Assembly: GCA_034509925.1 (NCBI GenBank)
Contig: CM067527.1
Location: forward strand, 4,549,501 to 4,613,500
Length of the DNA: 64,000 nucleotides
Source of the DNA: Hirudinaria manillensis
Taxonomy: Eukaryota; Annelida; Clitellata; Hirudinida; Hirudinidae
Reading direction: 5' to 3'
This document shows, piece after piece, positions 16,553 through 30,000 of this stretch (within the stretch, counting starts at the first letter, position 1; each line of letters starts with the position of its first letter). The notes below the pieces were generated by a model that made no database searches, was not told where the DNA came from, and saw only the letters and a program-made list of their open reading frames with translations. The translations under genes were made by a program, and so were the position numbers.

Positions 16553-16633
16553 GGATTGCAAAAGGATATTTCATATTAACTTTTACATTGACTGTTAGTA
16601 CAGTGCAACACTTTAGTTTCTGTTAATGCGAGA

Positions 16634-17795
16634 ATGTTGAGAATGGGGACCTCATATTTGATCTTTCTGATGTTATGCTTCGTCATGCTTCCTGAGGTAT
16701 TCCTTAAAAGTGAGGATGAATATTATTTTAAAATAGCACGAAATAAATTGTTTTATTTAACATTAACATCCTTACTTGCTCAGATATGAATTTAATACAA
16801 ATTAAGAGCATTATGATTAATATGGATGACACGTATTGTGAACATTAAACAGTTCCTCCATGTTCCGATCCCCCTTGTCCTCCTGGATGTTATCTGTCTC
16901 CCATGAATAAATTTCAATGCAGAACGTGCTTGTGCCCGTGGGACAAAGGTTAATTTTCCAATTGCAAGTTTATTGTAATCGTCAAAACCAGGAGCATCTT
17001 TTAAGATTAAGGCTTCTTTTTGATATCATGTTTGGTCCTCCTTAAAGAAGTATGTAATTTTAAAATAGTATTAGAGAAACTATTTAATTTTACATTGCAA
17101 TCCTTTCAATTTACATTTTTTTTCGTAAATATTAAACTTTTGCAGAGTTACCAGATTTATGCCCCATTTGCCCTCTTGGATGTTTCAAATCTTCTGAGTT
17201 TGATGAACATGGATGTAGAAAATGTGTTTGCGACTGGAGAAGTCGGTTTTTCCTCGAAACTATTTTTGTAAATAAGCTTTAAATAAATGTTATAAAATAT
17301 CATACCCAATGAAATAGTTGGAAATCTTCTTAATTTGAGCACAATTATTATAAAAATCAATTATAAATTGTTATTGAAAGTACGCTAAGTTGAATAAAGA
17401 CAGCCGGCATCAATTGAATAAATAAATTCTATGACTTCTTAGAATCTAAATATATGTATTTGCAATTGTGAGACTAATTTTGTCAAGAGATAAATTGAAA
17501 TTATGTGATAATACAACAATTATGATATAATAACATTAATTTATTAAATATTAAAAATTAAAAATGTTCAATAATGTTACTGCCTTCATGCAGAGTTAAG
17601 AGACAACTGCTTGAACCCTATTTGCCCCGCTATTTGGTGTCCTAAAGGCAGGAAAGTGGACGAACGGGGTTGTATGACTTGCGAGTGCGAGGATTGGAGT
17701 GAAAGTTAGTTAATCAATTTAATCAATTTAATCAATTTAATTCAGAGATTAACTGAAGTAAGCATCTAAAAACTTTCTATGTTTCAGTCATGTGA
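16634..17795 (+). CDS. Antistasin-type secreted protein D (three domains)
   Basis: Exons 16634-16709, 16853-16948, 17146-17241, 17594-17704 and 17788-17795, all phase 1, give 128 aa. The first is a signal peptide (MLRMGTSYLIFLMLCFVMLP). The next three exons each encode one antistasin-type domain: C-4-C-3-C-9-C-2-C-1-C, C-2-C-3-C-10-C-2-C-1-C (core CFKSSEFDEHGCRKCVC) and C-4-C-4-C-10-C-2-C-1-C (core CPKGRKVDERGCMTCEC). The last exon supplies three codons and TGA. One-exon-one-domain organisation with uniform phase allows domain gain and loss without frameshift. The donor after exon 3 (GTCGGT) is weak. A poly(A) signal (GAGTGAATAAATTGG) is near 17968. The product is probably a secreted serine-protease inhibitor. 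Confidence 0.7.
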
Positions 17796-18611
17796 AGAAG
17801 TTTTAATGACCTCTTCGGTGCAAACTTTCTAACGTGGATTTAAAGGAGAACTTAATAAACTTAATTTAGTTTTGAGACAAGTACGTTGCATGATGCAATC
17901 TTATAATTCCTTAAAATTATTTACAAACTAGCTAGTAATCACTTCACAATTTTTGACTCTTTGTTGAGTGAATAAATTGGTTTTCTGCAAAAGCTTTTCT
18001 TCGTTTAAAGATGGAAATAGAAATTATGTGATTCATAATTTTTAATTAAACTTATGAATCGCACTAATCACAAAAGAATTGGGGTGTCCAATTTGCAAGT
18101 GGAGATCGGTTTTATACCTATCTCAAAATTTAATGTCTGCATTTTCATTCAAATGTTCATCTGAATATAATCATCGTCGTCGTTGTCATCAAACGATTAC
18201 AATGGGGTGCGAGACAAACTTTGACCTCAAAGGTTGCGAAAACCGTAAAATCCCCGAGTAAAAACAAATCCAATGTCGCAGTGCGACTACGTGATACAAC
18301 ACTTCAAATTCATCAGAATCCTCCAAATTGAAGCACAACTTTTGAACATTGACAACTTTTTAAGATTCAAGTTGTCTAACCCGTTCTCGGAGTTTAATTT
18401 CAGTCTCTTTGTTACTGCAAAACGAATTTGAAGTCGTAAAGTTACTTCTAAAAGATTTAAGCCAACATTATTATTTTGAAGCGAACATTACTGGAGTCGA
18501 CTTTATAGTAAGTCAGTTTTTTGATAATAATGTATTAGATATTACCATAATATTACAAGTTTGTCCGACGTGATATCACAATTTCTCAGGGATTTTGCAG
18601 ATTTTGGTCAT
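17796..18611. other. 3' flank of D and spacer to gene E
   Basis: Carries the D 3' UTR, a stretch repeated from 15843-16250, and a CATCGTCGTCGTTGTCATC block shared with 16170. No further exon was found. Confidence 0.5.
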
Positions 18612-18620
18612 TATTTAAAT
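18612..18620 (+). promoter_or_regulatory. TATA-like box of antistasin-type gene E
   Basis: TATTTAAAT followed by TGCAAG, 107 bp upstream of the ATG. Confidence 0.4.
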
Positions 18621-18718
18621 TGCAAGTTCAGTCATAAATGAATTTTAAGATTTTAACAGTGAAACGTAAAGAACTCAGTAAAACATTGATTTGTTTCTTT
18701 TGGACAGCTAGATTGAAA

Positions 18719-19168
18719 ATGGGGCATCTTAATATGATCTTTTTGCTATTCTGTGTGATCATAATCCCACAAGTTCACCTGAAAGGTGATTTTAAAAAAC
18801 TTGTAACAATAACATTATTTGTATTTCTTTTTAGAAAATATTCCTTCTTGACACATTTTGTTAAGTTTGATTCTACGCAATTCCCAGTAATGATGTATTA
18901 TTGCTGGCATATCTTTTTTTTTGTAATCATCTACTTCTAAGATTGACATGAAACTTAAACTCGACTGCAGTATTTCCAGATTGCCCAATTGAGCAATGTC
19001 ACAATGTCTTTTGTATTTACGGATTTCATTTGGATGGACGAGGATGTCCCACTTGCGAGTGCAAGAAAGAGCACGAAGGTATTTTTTTAACCAATTTCTA
19101 ATCCTCAATTTAAATGTTTGTTAAATTGGGGAAATATTTACATTTCAGCAGAACCACCAACACATTAA
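18719..19168 (+). CDS. Antistasin-type secreted peptide E (one domain)
   Basis: Exons 18719-18785, 18971-19078 and 19149-19168 join in phase 1 and give 64 aa. The signal peptide is MGHLNMIFLLFCVIIIPQ. The domain has C-4-C-4-C-10-C-2-C-1-C spacing with the core CIYGFHLDGRGCPTCEC, the closest in the cluster to the family consensus. The protein ends AEPPTH. It has the same exon architecture as gene A. Probably a secreted protease inhibitor; the target is unknown. Confidence 0.7.
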
Positions 19169-19833
19169 AGAAATGTGCTCGCTGATCCAAAATTCGTCCA
19201 ACATATGATGTTTGGATTGTAAAAAATTCAAATAACATTTCATTCATCGCCTGGAATTTAACCTTAATTAAAAATAGTTTGAAAAAGTGGTTAATGCGAG
19301 TTCCATCTTAATAAATGATAGTCTTCAGGGAGTTTCACTAATAACATTTATGTCATCCAAAATGAGTTTCAAAATAACTTATGGAATTTCTTCAGAATTC
19401 ATTTTAATATTAAAAATTTTGAAGATAAGGAATAGTTTACAATGTTTAAGAATAAAAGTGGAATATTAATATCCAAATTAAATCAATAATTAGGTAGTTC
19501 AATCAATTTGAAAATGAAAGGAGACTCAGCCTAAATATATCACTAAAAAGTATATCCCGATGTTAACATATTAGATATAATAGAAAATATGTATAGAAAC
19601 TTTGATATTTGACTGCTATAAAGTTCATAAAATTTTGTCAAAATATTTAAGCCTTTAGTTAAAATAATTCAATTGATTAATTTGTAAATAACATTTTTAA
19701 ATGTTTTATAAATAAAATGTAATTTGAAATTAAATTTAAACTGATCTAAAATTCTGACTGAGTCGAACATCGCCTGAATGGAGAATAATTGTCTGCTTCT
19801 CTGTTTACAGTTGCCGCCTGGTGATGAGTAGAG
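19169..19833. other. Intergenic and 5' region of the REDIC1-like gene
   Basis: AT-rich. A possible 5' UTR acceptor (CTGTTTACAG) at 19810 lies shortly before the next start codon. Confidence 0.4.
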
Positions 19834-22408
19834 ATGAATTGGGTGAGGTATACAAATAAAAAGGAGGAGGCCATTAGAAGACGAGAACAGGTCTATAATT
19901 AAATTAGTATTTTCAATTTATCCAAATTTCGCCTATTTTGATATCAGTATATGGTGATTTTAATGTAAACCCATCTCATCCACTTGATGTAGAATTAGCT
20001 TTTGTGACATGTACTTAGAAATTAAACAAATGAACGGGCTATTTTGCAGGAATGGTTTGCCAAAAGAGAAGCTAAAACCGATAATCCCAATGTAGTTTTA
20101 AATGATAGGTTGACAAATACTAAGCCTATCAAGAATCTCGACTTGCAACGAATTTTGAATTTTACCGAGGAAGCTAAACGCAAAAATGGTATTCATATCG
20201 TGTTCATACTATTTATGAAATTAAACTTTTTTATTAAAAAATATATAAGGGAGGGTAATTGTCAACAAAGTTAACATGGATCGCAGAAGCTCACCAAAAT
20301 ACCATTCAATTGACTTGGATAAGGTACCTACACAGAAGAATTTGTTTCCAAGAAGACCATTCATTAAGTTAAATGGCTGTGGCAATGGTAGCAATGTTAA
20401 TAGTTACATATCCACTTCATCTCCACTAAAATCCAGTGAAAAGGTTAGCAGACCATTTGAGTGGCTAAGTTTGAATCAGTTTCAATTATGGATAATTTAT
20501 TCTTGTTAAGTTATCACAATGAACATTGTTAATATATTTGTTAAAGTTGACTGCAAGGAGGTTTGAAAAAAATCATTGTCACAAAATTTATAATTGTTTG
20601 GAGACCTTACAAGTGGAAAAACATCACAGATTCGTAGGAGATCAGAAGGACCAACCATTTTTTCTTAAACATAACGACCTGGCGAACATGGCATCAATGA
20701 GGAGAGTAAATGACGTTGCTTCAAGAACTAAAAATAATATCTGTTCGATCATGTCAAGTGATGCTGACCCAGCATATCACAGCAAAGAAGTTGGTTTGAA
20801 TACAATTAGTTATTTAGCTACTCATCAGTCAAGCATTTTCACCACCCAAGCCTCAAATTCTTGGAAAGATGACCAAGAGATGGAGAAACAAGTCAATGAT
20901 TATTTTGAATATCCACTTCTTCCCCCCAAAAGTTCAAAAGTAGTCAGTTTTAATGACCATGAATCAAGTAATGTCAGAAATATCATTGGAACTAGAAATA
21001 TGTCTGATTCCTTCAAGAGTGATTCATTTGAAGAAAATGATTTTGAACTGACCCACAAGAAGAAAAAGCCCATTACATTAAATGGTTGTTTTCCAAGCAA
21101 TGTGGAGGTTTGTTGCTATTTAACAGATGTTGTTAAATAATCCCATGATCCCCTAATGCTATCTGCATAAATGCATTTTTAAAATTGTTCAACTATTGAA
21201 TTTAAACAATTTTTTAATAGATGGAAATGAAAGTTAACAAGGAACGCTCTATGGAATGTTTATCTTATGCCTCTTCACCATGTGAAAGTGAGGATGTTGT
21301 TAGTAGCAACAATACTCCAAATAATAGCCCCAAAAGGCTGCTCTTGGATAAGCATGCTACCAATACATTTGAGAAGGAACGTGTTCATTCTCCAAGTTTT
21401 GCTTTAAAAATGGACAAATCTCAAATTGATGCAAGCCATTTAATGTCAAGTTGGAAAGACAAACTGCCATCTTCAGTTTCAAACTCAAGATCGATGGTGC
21501 AATATCGTGAAGAAAGAGTTTCAATGAATAGTACTGAAATTTATCATTTACAAAAGAATTGTAACTATGCAGAGAATGAGGACTTCATTGGAGGATCATC
21601 CGCTAATGGTATTTCAACAAATAGTGAATGCAATTCCACAATCAAGGAAAACGGAATGGTGGAAACGGATTTGAAAACTTTGGGGTTTTCAGTAGGACAA
21701 AACATTGAGTCAAAGAGGGATGAGATGACCTGTACCTGCCAGAAATTTGTGTCAAATAGGAATTGCGATGTTGAGTGTCAAACAGATTTGAAAGAAATAG
21801 GATCGTTCTACAAAATCAACCATTCGTTAAGAGATGTCGCATGTCAGACCTTGGCACCACACAGTCAAACACCGGTTGCATGTACAGATCATATAAACAA
21901 AGTCATTGAAGAAATGTCTGAACAACTTGTTGCAGAAGATGCTACTTTGAAAGCACTGGATTTATCGACCAAAAGAAATCCTCAGAAAGATTTCGATCAT
22001 GAAAATGGTCAAAGTTGCGAACAGCTTCCAAGTCAATCAGAAAAATGTTTAAAGATTTGCATCACAAATTCAGTTCTACCTGTTGGTTCGAGTGACTTGT
22101 TGGAATTTTCTGAGTTGTGTTAGTAAGAAGCTTATTGCTTTTAATGTAGTTTATAATGTCTATGGTTTAAATGCCCTTTAACGTTATTTAGAGGAAAATT
22201 ATTTTCAGCCTCCGAGGTCAAAATGGGGGAAGAAGTTGCTCGCAAAATATCCAATGATAATGTAAGGCCTGAGTTTCAGTCTGTGGAAGATTTCCAGTCG
22301 GTTGATGTAAAATTAAATCATGAGTTGAATGAACAGTGTCTGGAGGAGGAAACCATGGATTCTCAGTCGAGCTCTTTATACGAATCCCCTCTCAAGTGCT
22401 TCATTTAA
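19834..22408 (+). CDS. REDIC1 (C12orf40)-like protein, probable meiotic crossover factor
   Basis: Exons 19834-19890, 20050-20188, 20271-20443, 20547-21107, 21221-22118 and 22209-22408 keep one frame and give 675 aa. The protein begins MNWVRYTNKKEEAIRRREQE, and from memory vertebrate REDIC1 also starts MNWV followed by a basic EQ/RK stretch of similar layout. The rest is polar, Ser-rich and probably disordered. Near the C-terminus are CQTD- and CQT-type repeats (CDVECQTDLKE, then DVACQTLAPHS), which resemble a cysteine/IQ(T/C) stretch near the end of vertebrate REDIC1. Vertebrate REDIC1 acts in meiotic recombination-intermediate processing. The assignment rests on these two short regions and similar length, so it is tentative. 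The gene model itself is better supported than the name. Confidence 0.55.
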
Positions 22409-23276
22409 TCAACAATGAATTGACTCTCTTTTCAGTTGCTTAATTCAATTGCTTTTGATTTTGGTTTCATATGTTCCCAATATTGACAGTGGTTAGATTG
22501 TCTTTTATTTTACTGGGGATAAGCAGTTACATGGTTTAAAAGTTACCCTACAAATTTAGCATAGCTCCGTGAGAATGTAGAACGTCAAGGGCAGATCAAC
22601 TGATGATTACCCCGGGAAGCTGCCCTGTGGTCGCGCCTGTTCGGATTTATGGGAATTTTTGTTAAGAATTGGGGAATTTGTTTAAGATAGTCAACTAGAC
22701 AATCTAAAGATAATGTTTAATGTAAAACTGAAACACAATTGGACTGAGAACCATTTTAATCTGGTTTGGGGTGCGTTGGCGCAAGTTACGAAAAAGTGAG
22801 TGGCGCTGCTCTTATGAATTAGTTGAATGGTAATTTTTATGATATACTGAAATTAGGTTGAAATTCACGAAATTCTTTTCAGTCGGGATAAGTTAATTCA
22901 ATTCAAATGATCAATCGGTGACCAATGTTCTGTAAGGTCTATGATTTAAGTGGAATTTATGAGTCATTTACTCTTATGTGACTTCAGAGTGGTTAACAGA
23001 TTCTCACTGGGTATTTTAAATATTTTTTTAAACTTTGGTTTATTTGTGTTTAATAAAATAAACTTTATAAAAACGCGTCCTCGACACTGAAAACATTCGG
23101 TAGCCATGCGTGTGGCGGTCTTGGGCGAAGGTTTCTTGATGCTTTTGTTTCTGCATTGTTCACGAGAACAGTTTTTAATGACAGTCGTTGGATGAATTTT
23201 AGCCCTTTAAAGAAATTCGAAAATTTTGACTGAGAAAGAGGTCGCTAAAGATACAATTCATTCAAAATTTTGAACC
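22409..23276. other. 3' flank of the REDIC1-like gene and 5' region of the phosphatase gene
   Basis: Contains a GGGCAG...CTGCCC hairpin candidate (22590-22626) and AATAAAATAAA near 23053. The 200 bp before the next ATG are less AT-rich and probably form the PTP promoter and 5' UTR. Confidence 0.4.
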
Positions 23277-26200
23277 ATGGGACCAATCGAAGAACTTTTA
23301 CTTTTTGATGAAAGTAATAGCTGGCCGAACGTATTCATGGTAAACTATTTGTTATTTGATCGAACAACATTTGTATTTTTTATTCTTAGAGGCTTCGAAT
23401 CCTGATTTTTTTTACAATTAAGTGATTAACATACGTGGTCTGTGCACGTCGTCTGATGACAAAATTAAATTTATCACACTAAAACAAACTAATTTATTGT
23501 TCAGCATTATGAATCCATAAGTTTACACCTGCTGAGTATTTATTACTACATTCAGCTCAACTTGGCCTATGATGATGGCTTGAGTTAGCTTTTTTATGCT
23601 CATTGTCTTATTATATAATAAATTAGATTGATTTGCATTCGAACTGATGTGACATTCAAATTAATATATATTTTTTCAAACATGATATCATTTTGTTTCA
23701 ATTTTGCTTATGTTTCAAATTTTCTAAACAGAAAGAAACACTTGGTTCAATAATGTAGTACTAATTCTGATGTTAAAACAGCTTTCTAGAAATATTGTCA
23801 TATACACCTGCAAGTAGAATGAGTTGTCATATTGATGGTAATGATAGTTTGCTAGGGAAATTGGATGTTTTGGTCTAGGATTATATTTGTAAGAGTGCAA
23901 TACTGGTTGATTCAATAATGGAAATCATATCTGTTTACTTTGAGCCTCATGGGAGATGGGTGATGGACAGGTTTTATGCATTTATTTGCTCGGATTAGTT
24001 GCTTTCGTTTTAATCTAGAAAAATTTCTCAGAAGGAAACCACACTGTTCGCGCAGTATTTTTATTGGGATTCTTTCTCAGAACTTCTAACAATTTCAGTC
24101 CATAGTCATGTTGGAGATAATATTTTTCAATACTTTACATTGAATATTGAAAATACATTGCCAAGAAATAGAATGATGATGTTAATTCCCTTGTCTAAAG
24201 AATTTCAATCTTTTTTTTTTGTTGGCTTTCAATGTTGACTTTAATATAATCTTGGATGAATTATTAATTGAAATTTCCTTTTTTTCTAAGAAAATCAGGA
24301 TAGATGCCATGATGCAACATGATTATAGTTTGAAAGTTTCAAAGAAGCCAGAGTTCAAGAACAGAAACAGATATGGAGATGTCAGCCCATGTAAGACCTA
24401 TTTCTTTTTTTAAGCCACAAATTGTGATCAGTTTTGACTGCCAATCATTCTCTCAATGGAAGCCTTTGTTATCTCTGGTGATGATTACATGTAATGGCTT
24501 TTTCTAAGGCCACTGAAACTGTTTTGCAGATGACTATAGCAGAATATGCCTCGCTAAGAACAACATCGACTACATAAATGCAAGTCTCGTGAAATACGAT
24601 GCAGCTAAAAGATCGTACATCTTGACTCAGGTCAGTGTCTAGCAAACAACTTGCAGATTAAATTAAATGGACAGACTTTCCTTTAAATAATCATCACTAG
24701 CATCTTGGACCTTGAAAATATGTTTCTGACCTCACTGCAACTTGATATGCCTCCCCTAGCAGCATTTAAACCACTGACTCATCCATCTCTGCTGACATTA
24801 ATTTCACTGGCACAGATGCAATCACTCATCCACACACACACACAAACAGACACACACACACACACAGACACACATATAGGCAAGAGAAAGTCATTACTTT
24901 CTGATAATTTGACTGCAATTTGTGTCCTTCCATTTTTGTTGACTGGAAATTGATAACAACTTGCTTGGTTGATAACAACAATGAAATGAAATGGAAATGC
25001 TTTGTTTTTTGTTCCATTTAGGGTCCCCTTCCGGCTACTTCTGGACACTTTTGGCTCATGATCTGGGAGCAGAAAAGCCGGGCAATACTGATGCTGAACA
25101 GGATCGTGGAGAAGGGACATGTTAGTCAACGGCTCTTGGGGATAATATTTTCATTATCAATCAGTTGGAAATTATCTTCAATTACTGATGTGTATTGCAT
25201 TTCAGTTTAATTGCTGTTGTCAGGCTACTAAATTATTATTATTTAATCAAACTTTGATTTGGGTTATCACGACTGTCCTTGTTGCATCCTCACTTGTTGT
25301 TGTTTTTGTTGGTAATGGCACTTTCAGCAACAATTGAAGCAGCTCTTAATAACAAACTCATCTACCTGTTGAAAAGATGAAATAAAAATTTAAAATGCTC
25401 AGAATTAGGGCCAGTGACTGCAGTTGCTTTCACTTTTGTGCTTCTCTTGATTTGACAACTTGAAATTTATAATCACTGGGCACACAGTCTGAGAGATAAG
25501 ACTTACTTTGATGCCTAACATCTTTTGGAGCTTGAAGCTACTTTCTGGTAAGAGGAAAATGATTAATTGGTACACAAGTCTTGTGCACCTAACAATGTTT
25601 AATTTCACTGAATTTCTCTGATTATCTTTATTTTATCTTCTGAAAAATCTGACTAAAAATTGGGTCATTTTATAGTGCAGTTTTAAGCTTGCTGTTTGCT
25701 TGCATTTCTTAATAATTGATAATTCAGCTTTATTCCTAACATGACTTTTACATGATATTCTCACCAGTTTCACATGTGACATCTCTGTCACTAGGATAAT
25801 TGCTAATACAAGGACTTATATTTTGATGATTTAAGACTAACTTCATCATCATCATCTGATGTCTCAATGGATTTCCATGGTTATTTGTCAATAAATACTT
25901 GCAGATCAAATGCCACCAGTACTACCCCACAGGATCTGAAGGCAACAACGAGTTGATATTCGAGGAGGTTGCCTTGAAGGTGACCTTCATTGAAGAGTTG
26001 TCGTCAAATTACGAATTCACCATCAGGGTCTTCCACCTCCAGAACATGGAGGTTCGTTCAGTTCGTTCTTTGAATTTGTTTTGTTTTTGAAATTCTTGAT
26101 GGTTATTATGTAATCGTCTCCATAAAGTTATGAACTTGACCTGCCATTGACCTTTGCTTGCCTGTCATCTGTGATGTTAGAATGTCTTTTGAGATGATAT

Positions 26201-27055
26201 TTGATGATGATACTGATGTTGTCATCTCAATGAAATTCATTTAGTTGTTCTCTTGTGTCATTCCACTGAGACTCCCAGGTTGAATGTAAGCAAGTAATAT
26301 ATCAGTCTGAGACTTTATTTTTAGTGGTTTTAGCTTATCTAAGAAGTCCAATTAGTAAGTAATATATTTTCATGGTCTATAAATTCTGCAAGAAAAACAT
26401 TTTTTTTATCCAAATGGCTCCTTGCATTTATTCTTGTGGGTTTATTTTTGCTTATGAGTGCGTTTTGCAGATATTGATTCTATAGGCCTCGTGGGTTTAA
26501 TTAATTTTTTAATAAATTATTCCTTGTTATATGATTAGTTTGCATAGTTAGAGTTAAAGACTCATTGTTTCCAACATTTAGCTACGACTGTATCCTTCAT
26601 CTCATCATTTCAACCTGATTAAATCCATGTTAATAAACCAAACTTGTAAACATGCCATCAGGTATTTAATGAAAATTTCCTGATTTCATAATTAATCTCT
26701 TGAAGGATCATTGAATCAGCACTTTATGTTATGAATGGTAACTTACGATGGACATATCTTTAAGAAAGCATTAGCAGTTCAGGACTCTTCTTTCTTGGCC
26801 TGTCATTTTTGAAGGCGTTGCTATTTTGATCCAACCACACTCCTAGGATTCATTAATTTTTGGTCAGTCCCCAGTAAAATGACGTTTTAGTTTAAAAATA
26901 TATTTCCAATTATAATTTTTTAAAATTCCACCTCTTTCTCTCATACATGAATTATCATTGCTGTTCAATTGTTTTTGCTGTTTTTGCTCTATGTTTTATA
27001 TGGTAACTAAACAAGAACAGCTGGTATTGAATTTAAACATTGAAATTATGCTATC

Positions 27056-27093
<38 letters not shown>

Positions 27094-30000
27094 GACATCA
27101 CAGGTATTTCTCAAGTCGCCCTCCCATGGGGATGGATTGTTTAGATTGATCTGATGACTAATTAGTTGTGGTGAGGACATGAATTATCTGAAAGCAATTA
27201 TTTGCTTTGATCTGAGGATCCAGTCACATGACGTCATAACTGGGAATAATGGCAATTAAAGCCTATTCACAATTTACTACTAGGTCCTGAAAATTAACTT
27301 GGATCTCAATGGGAATGTTTGGTTGAGGTTTCTTGAATGTAAATCCTTATTGATTATTACTGTCCTGTTAAACAACATTCATCACCTGCATGTAATGTTT
27401 ATGTTTATGTATTCAAGGAGCAGTGGTTTAAGGCAAGATTGAATGGGGTGTGTTCGTGTGTTTTGTGCGCACTTGGTCATTCAAAAAATGAGTTTTGAAT
27501 CTGTCTCATTTGGATGCTGAAAGATCAATAAGCCTAGACAACGTATTTAACAGCCAACGGTTGCGTTGGCTATTGATTATGATGATGATGATGTGATTCG
27601 ATAACTGGTTTGAATAAGGGGCTCTCAGCATGACCCGTGAATTGGATTTCTCGAGAAACAGCTGTTTTTAGTACGTCCCACGCCACATTTAAACTTTCTC
27701 CTTAAATGAAGGGGAAGCCTCATTGTTGCTGTCAGTGACTTCTTAGAAAAGAATTTAAATGCATTTCATTGTCCAGTGAACGAGTTCTTATAATTCTCTT
27801 AAAGAGTTTCATTTCTAACTTCTTATTGTTATCCATTATTGAGGTGATATGTGAGTGATTTTTTTGTCTAGTTTTAGTGGGTGATGGATGTTTGTTGTTT
27901 ACTCAAATTATCTGCATGATGGCACATGCATTGCAATTACAGTCTTCAGCTTTAAGCTGTGTTTAAGCAATTAATTTTTCTGATATTCAATGATTGGGTC
28001 TCATTGACCAATCTCATAATGGTGAATTTGTGCCTCTAATGAAATGGTGACGTTGGTTGAAACAAATCATCTTTGGAGGAGCTTTGATTTCTCCTCAGGT
28101 GGTCCCTTGCTTCGTCCTATGAGAGCCTCTGGAAGGAAAAAAAAGTCTCTTAATGTAATGAATAGTGCCAATAAAACATTGCTTAGTGTTTTTATATTAT
28201 GATATTATGTTAATAACATACCCATTGCAAATTCAAATCTCCTTAATATCCATGCTTAAATTTATGCATTGCAATTGACCAAAATTAAGTTATATAGCAA
28301 TTGCTATAAATGTGGTGTTTTCCTTTTCTTGTAATTATTTCAATTAAATATTGTGTCATAGTTATTAATCACTACTTTTGCTGACCTGGGTTGTGCCAAA
28401 TTCTGTAGCTACAGACTTTGATTTACAAAATACATATGTTTGGGAACTTTCATTTCATCCGAGATTCAACAGTTCATGTAAGATTTTTAAGCTTTAATTT
28501 AGATTTTCAGTGCAAGTAAAGAAAATAAATATAATCAAGATTGATATAACTAACAATCAAGATGTGTTTAATGGAAAAAAAAGATAAAAGTGTTTTTTGA
28601 AAATGCTATTTTTAAATAACTGGTCTTGTTGGCCTGATTTGAATGATATCCTTCATTGGGTGACCTTTGTTTTCTTAGAAAGATCATGTTGTTGGGATGA
28701 GAATCTAATCTGGGAAATATCATTATTTGGAATGCACCATTTTCAGTGCAGAATTTTTAAATATTTAGACAAGAATATTACTATTACAATACTAATAAGT
28801 ATTATACGATACCATTATTATTTATTATATTATGAAGGGGACTATTAATATAATGCATCCCAAACCTCTGCACAGACTTTAGAATCGGTCAGAGTGATGC
28901 AGTTCCACTACACGGCTTGGCCCGATTTCGGAGTGCCCGAATCTCCCTCCGCCTTCCTGGACTTTTTGTTTGCAGTCAGGAGTTTTGGAGTCCTGGATGA
29001 CCCCACCAGACCGCCCGTCATACACTGCAGTGCGGGCATAGGAAGGTCGGGCACGTTCTGCTTGGCAGACGCTTGCCTCATACTCGTGAGTGCCTCCCTA
29101 GAAGTTTTTCATCCTATCTTTAAAAATAGAGACGTGTTTTTTGCATAAGCAACTTATTTATCTTTGTGGTATAGGCTGGAGAATGCTGACGTCCAAAAAT
29201 AAAGATGATCTTTGTGCAGGAGAACATGCATAAATTGATATTAATGTTATCCCTTTTATTTATATTTTAAACCTTTATATTCTTTAGATCGAGAAGGAAG
29301 GAAGTCTGGACAACGTGAAGGTGTTGGACGTCCTGATGGAGATGCGAAAGTACAGGATGGGACTCATTCAGACCCATGAACAGCTCAGGTTTTCCTACTT
29401 GGCAATCATCGAAGGGGCTTCGAGGATTGATGCCAACAACGTGCCAGAGGGTTTGCCAGACCATCTCGGCCAGGTTTGATCTGACTTGTTGATATCGTGA
29501 AGCAGCAAATGTTTTATTATTATTATTAAGCAAATTGTGAATAGCTTTGAAATTCTACTTTGTTAATCTCTTTTATTAACAAATGGCTCGACTAATGATA
29601 AACACCATATTTTATATGAAATATCAGCCATTTGGGAATTATTTCTAATGATTTATTTATCCAGATGTTTATTTATTTGTTTATCGAAAATAGTTTTCAA
29701 ATGTTCACCAGGGGTTTCTTAAGGTGAAAAAAAAGAACAAAATGGAACTTCACATTGTAACGTCTTTGTTTTACAAAGACTTTTGTTAATTAATTACTTT
29801 TGGAAGCAGTCGATCAATAAGGATGCCTTAAACGTCCTGCTAATGGTTAATAATTGGCAGTTGCCATGGGGATTTATTTGTTTGTTTATTTATCAAGTAG
29901 TCATAAGACCTAAGCAAATTTGCTTCACATCCTCTCTTGTGACACCAATATTCATTAAATGGTTGGACTCAATATTTTCTCAGGCTGTAAACAAATATAA

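Larger units (their letters stand above)
14899..18260. repeat. Tandem duplication: units C and D of the antistasin cluster
   Basis: Long stretches recur in the same order: 14899-15100 matches 16512-16715 (promoter and signal exon), 15120-15400 matches 16730-17010 (domain exon and flanks), 15500-15700 matches 17660-17870 (last domain exon and tail), 15843-15900 matches 18008-18065, and 16164-16250 matches 18160-18245. Unit D has about 550 bp more than C, corresponding to a deletion in C. Confidence 0.8.

Noticed and set aside
24705..25129. Open frames across the (CA)n tract
   Set aside because: They lie in a PTP intron, are driven by the dinucleotide repeat, and have no family features.
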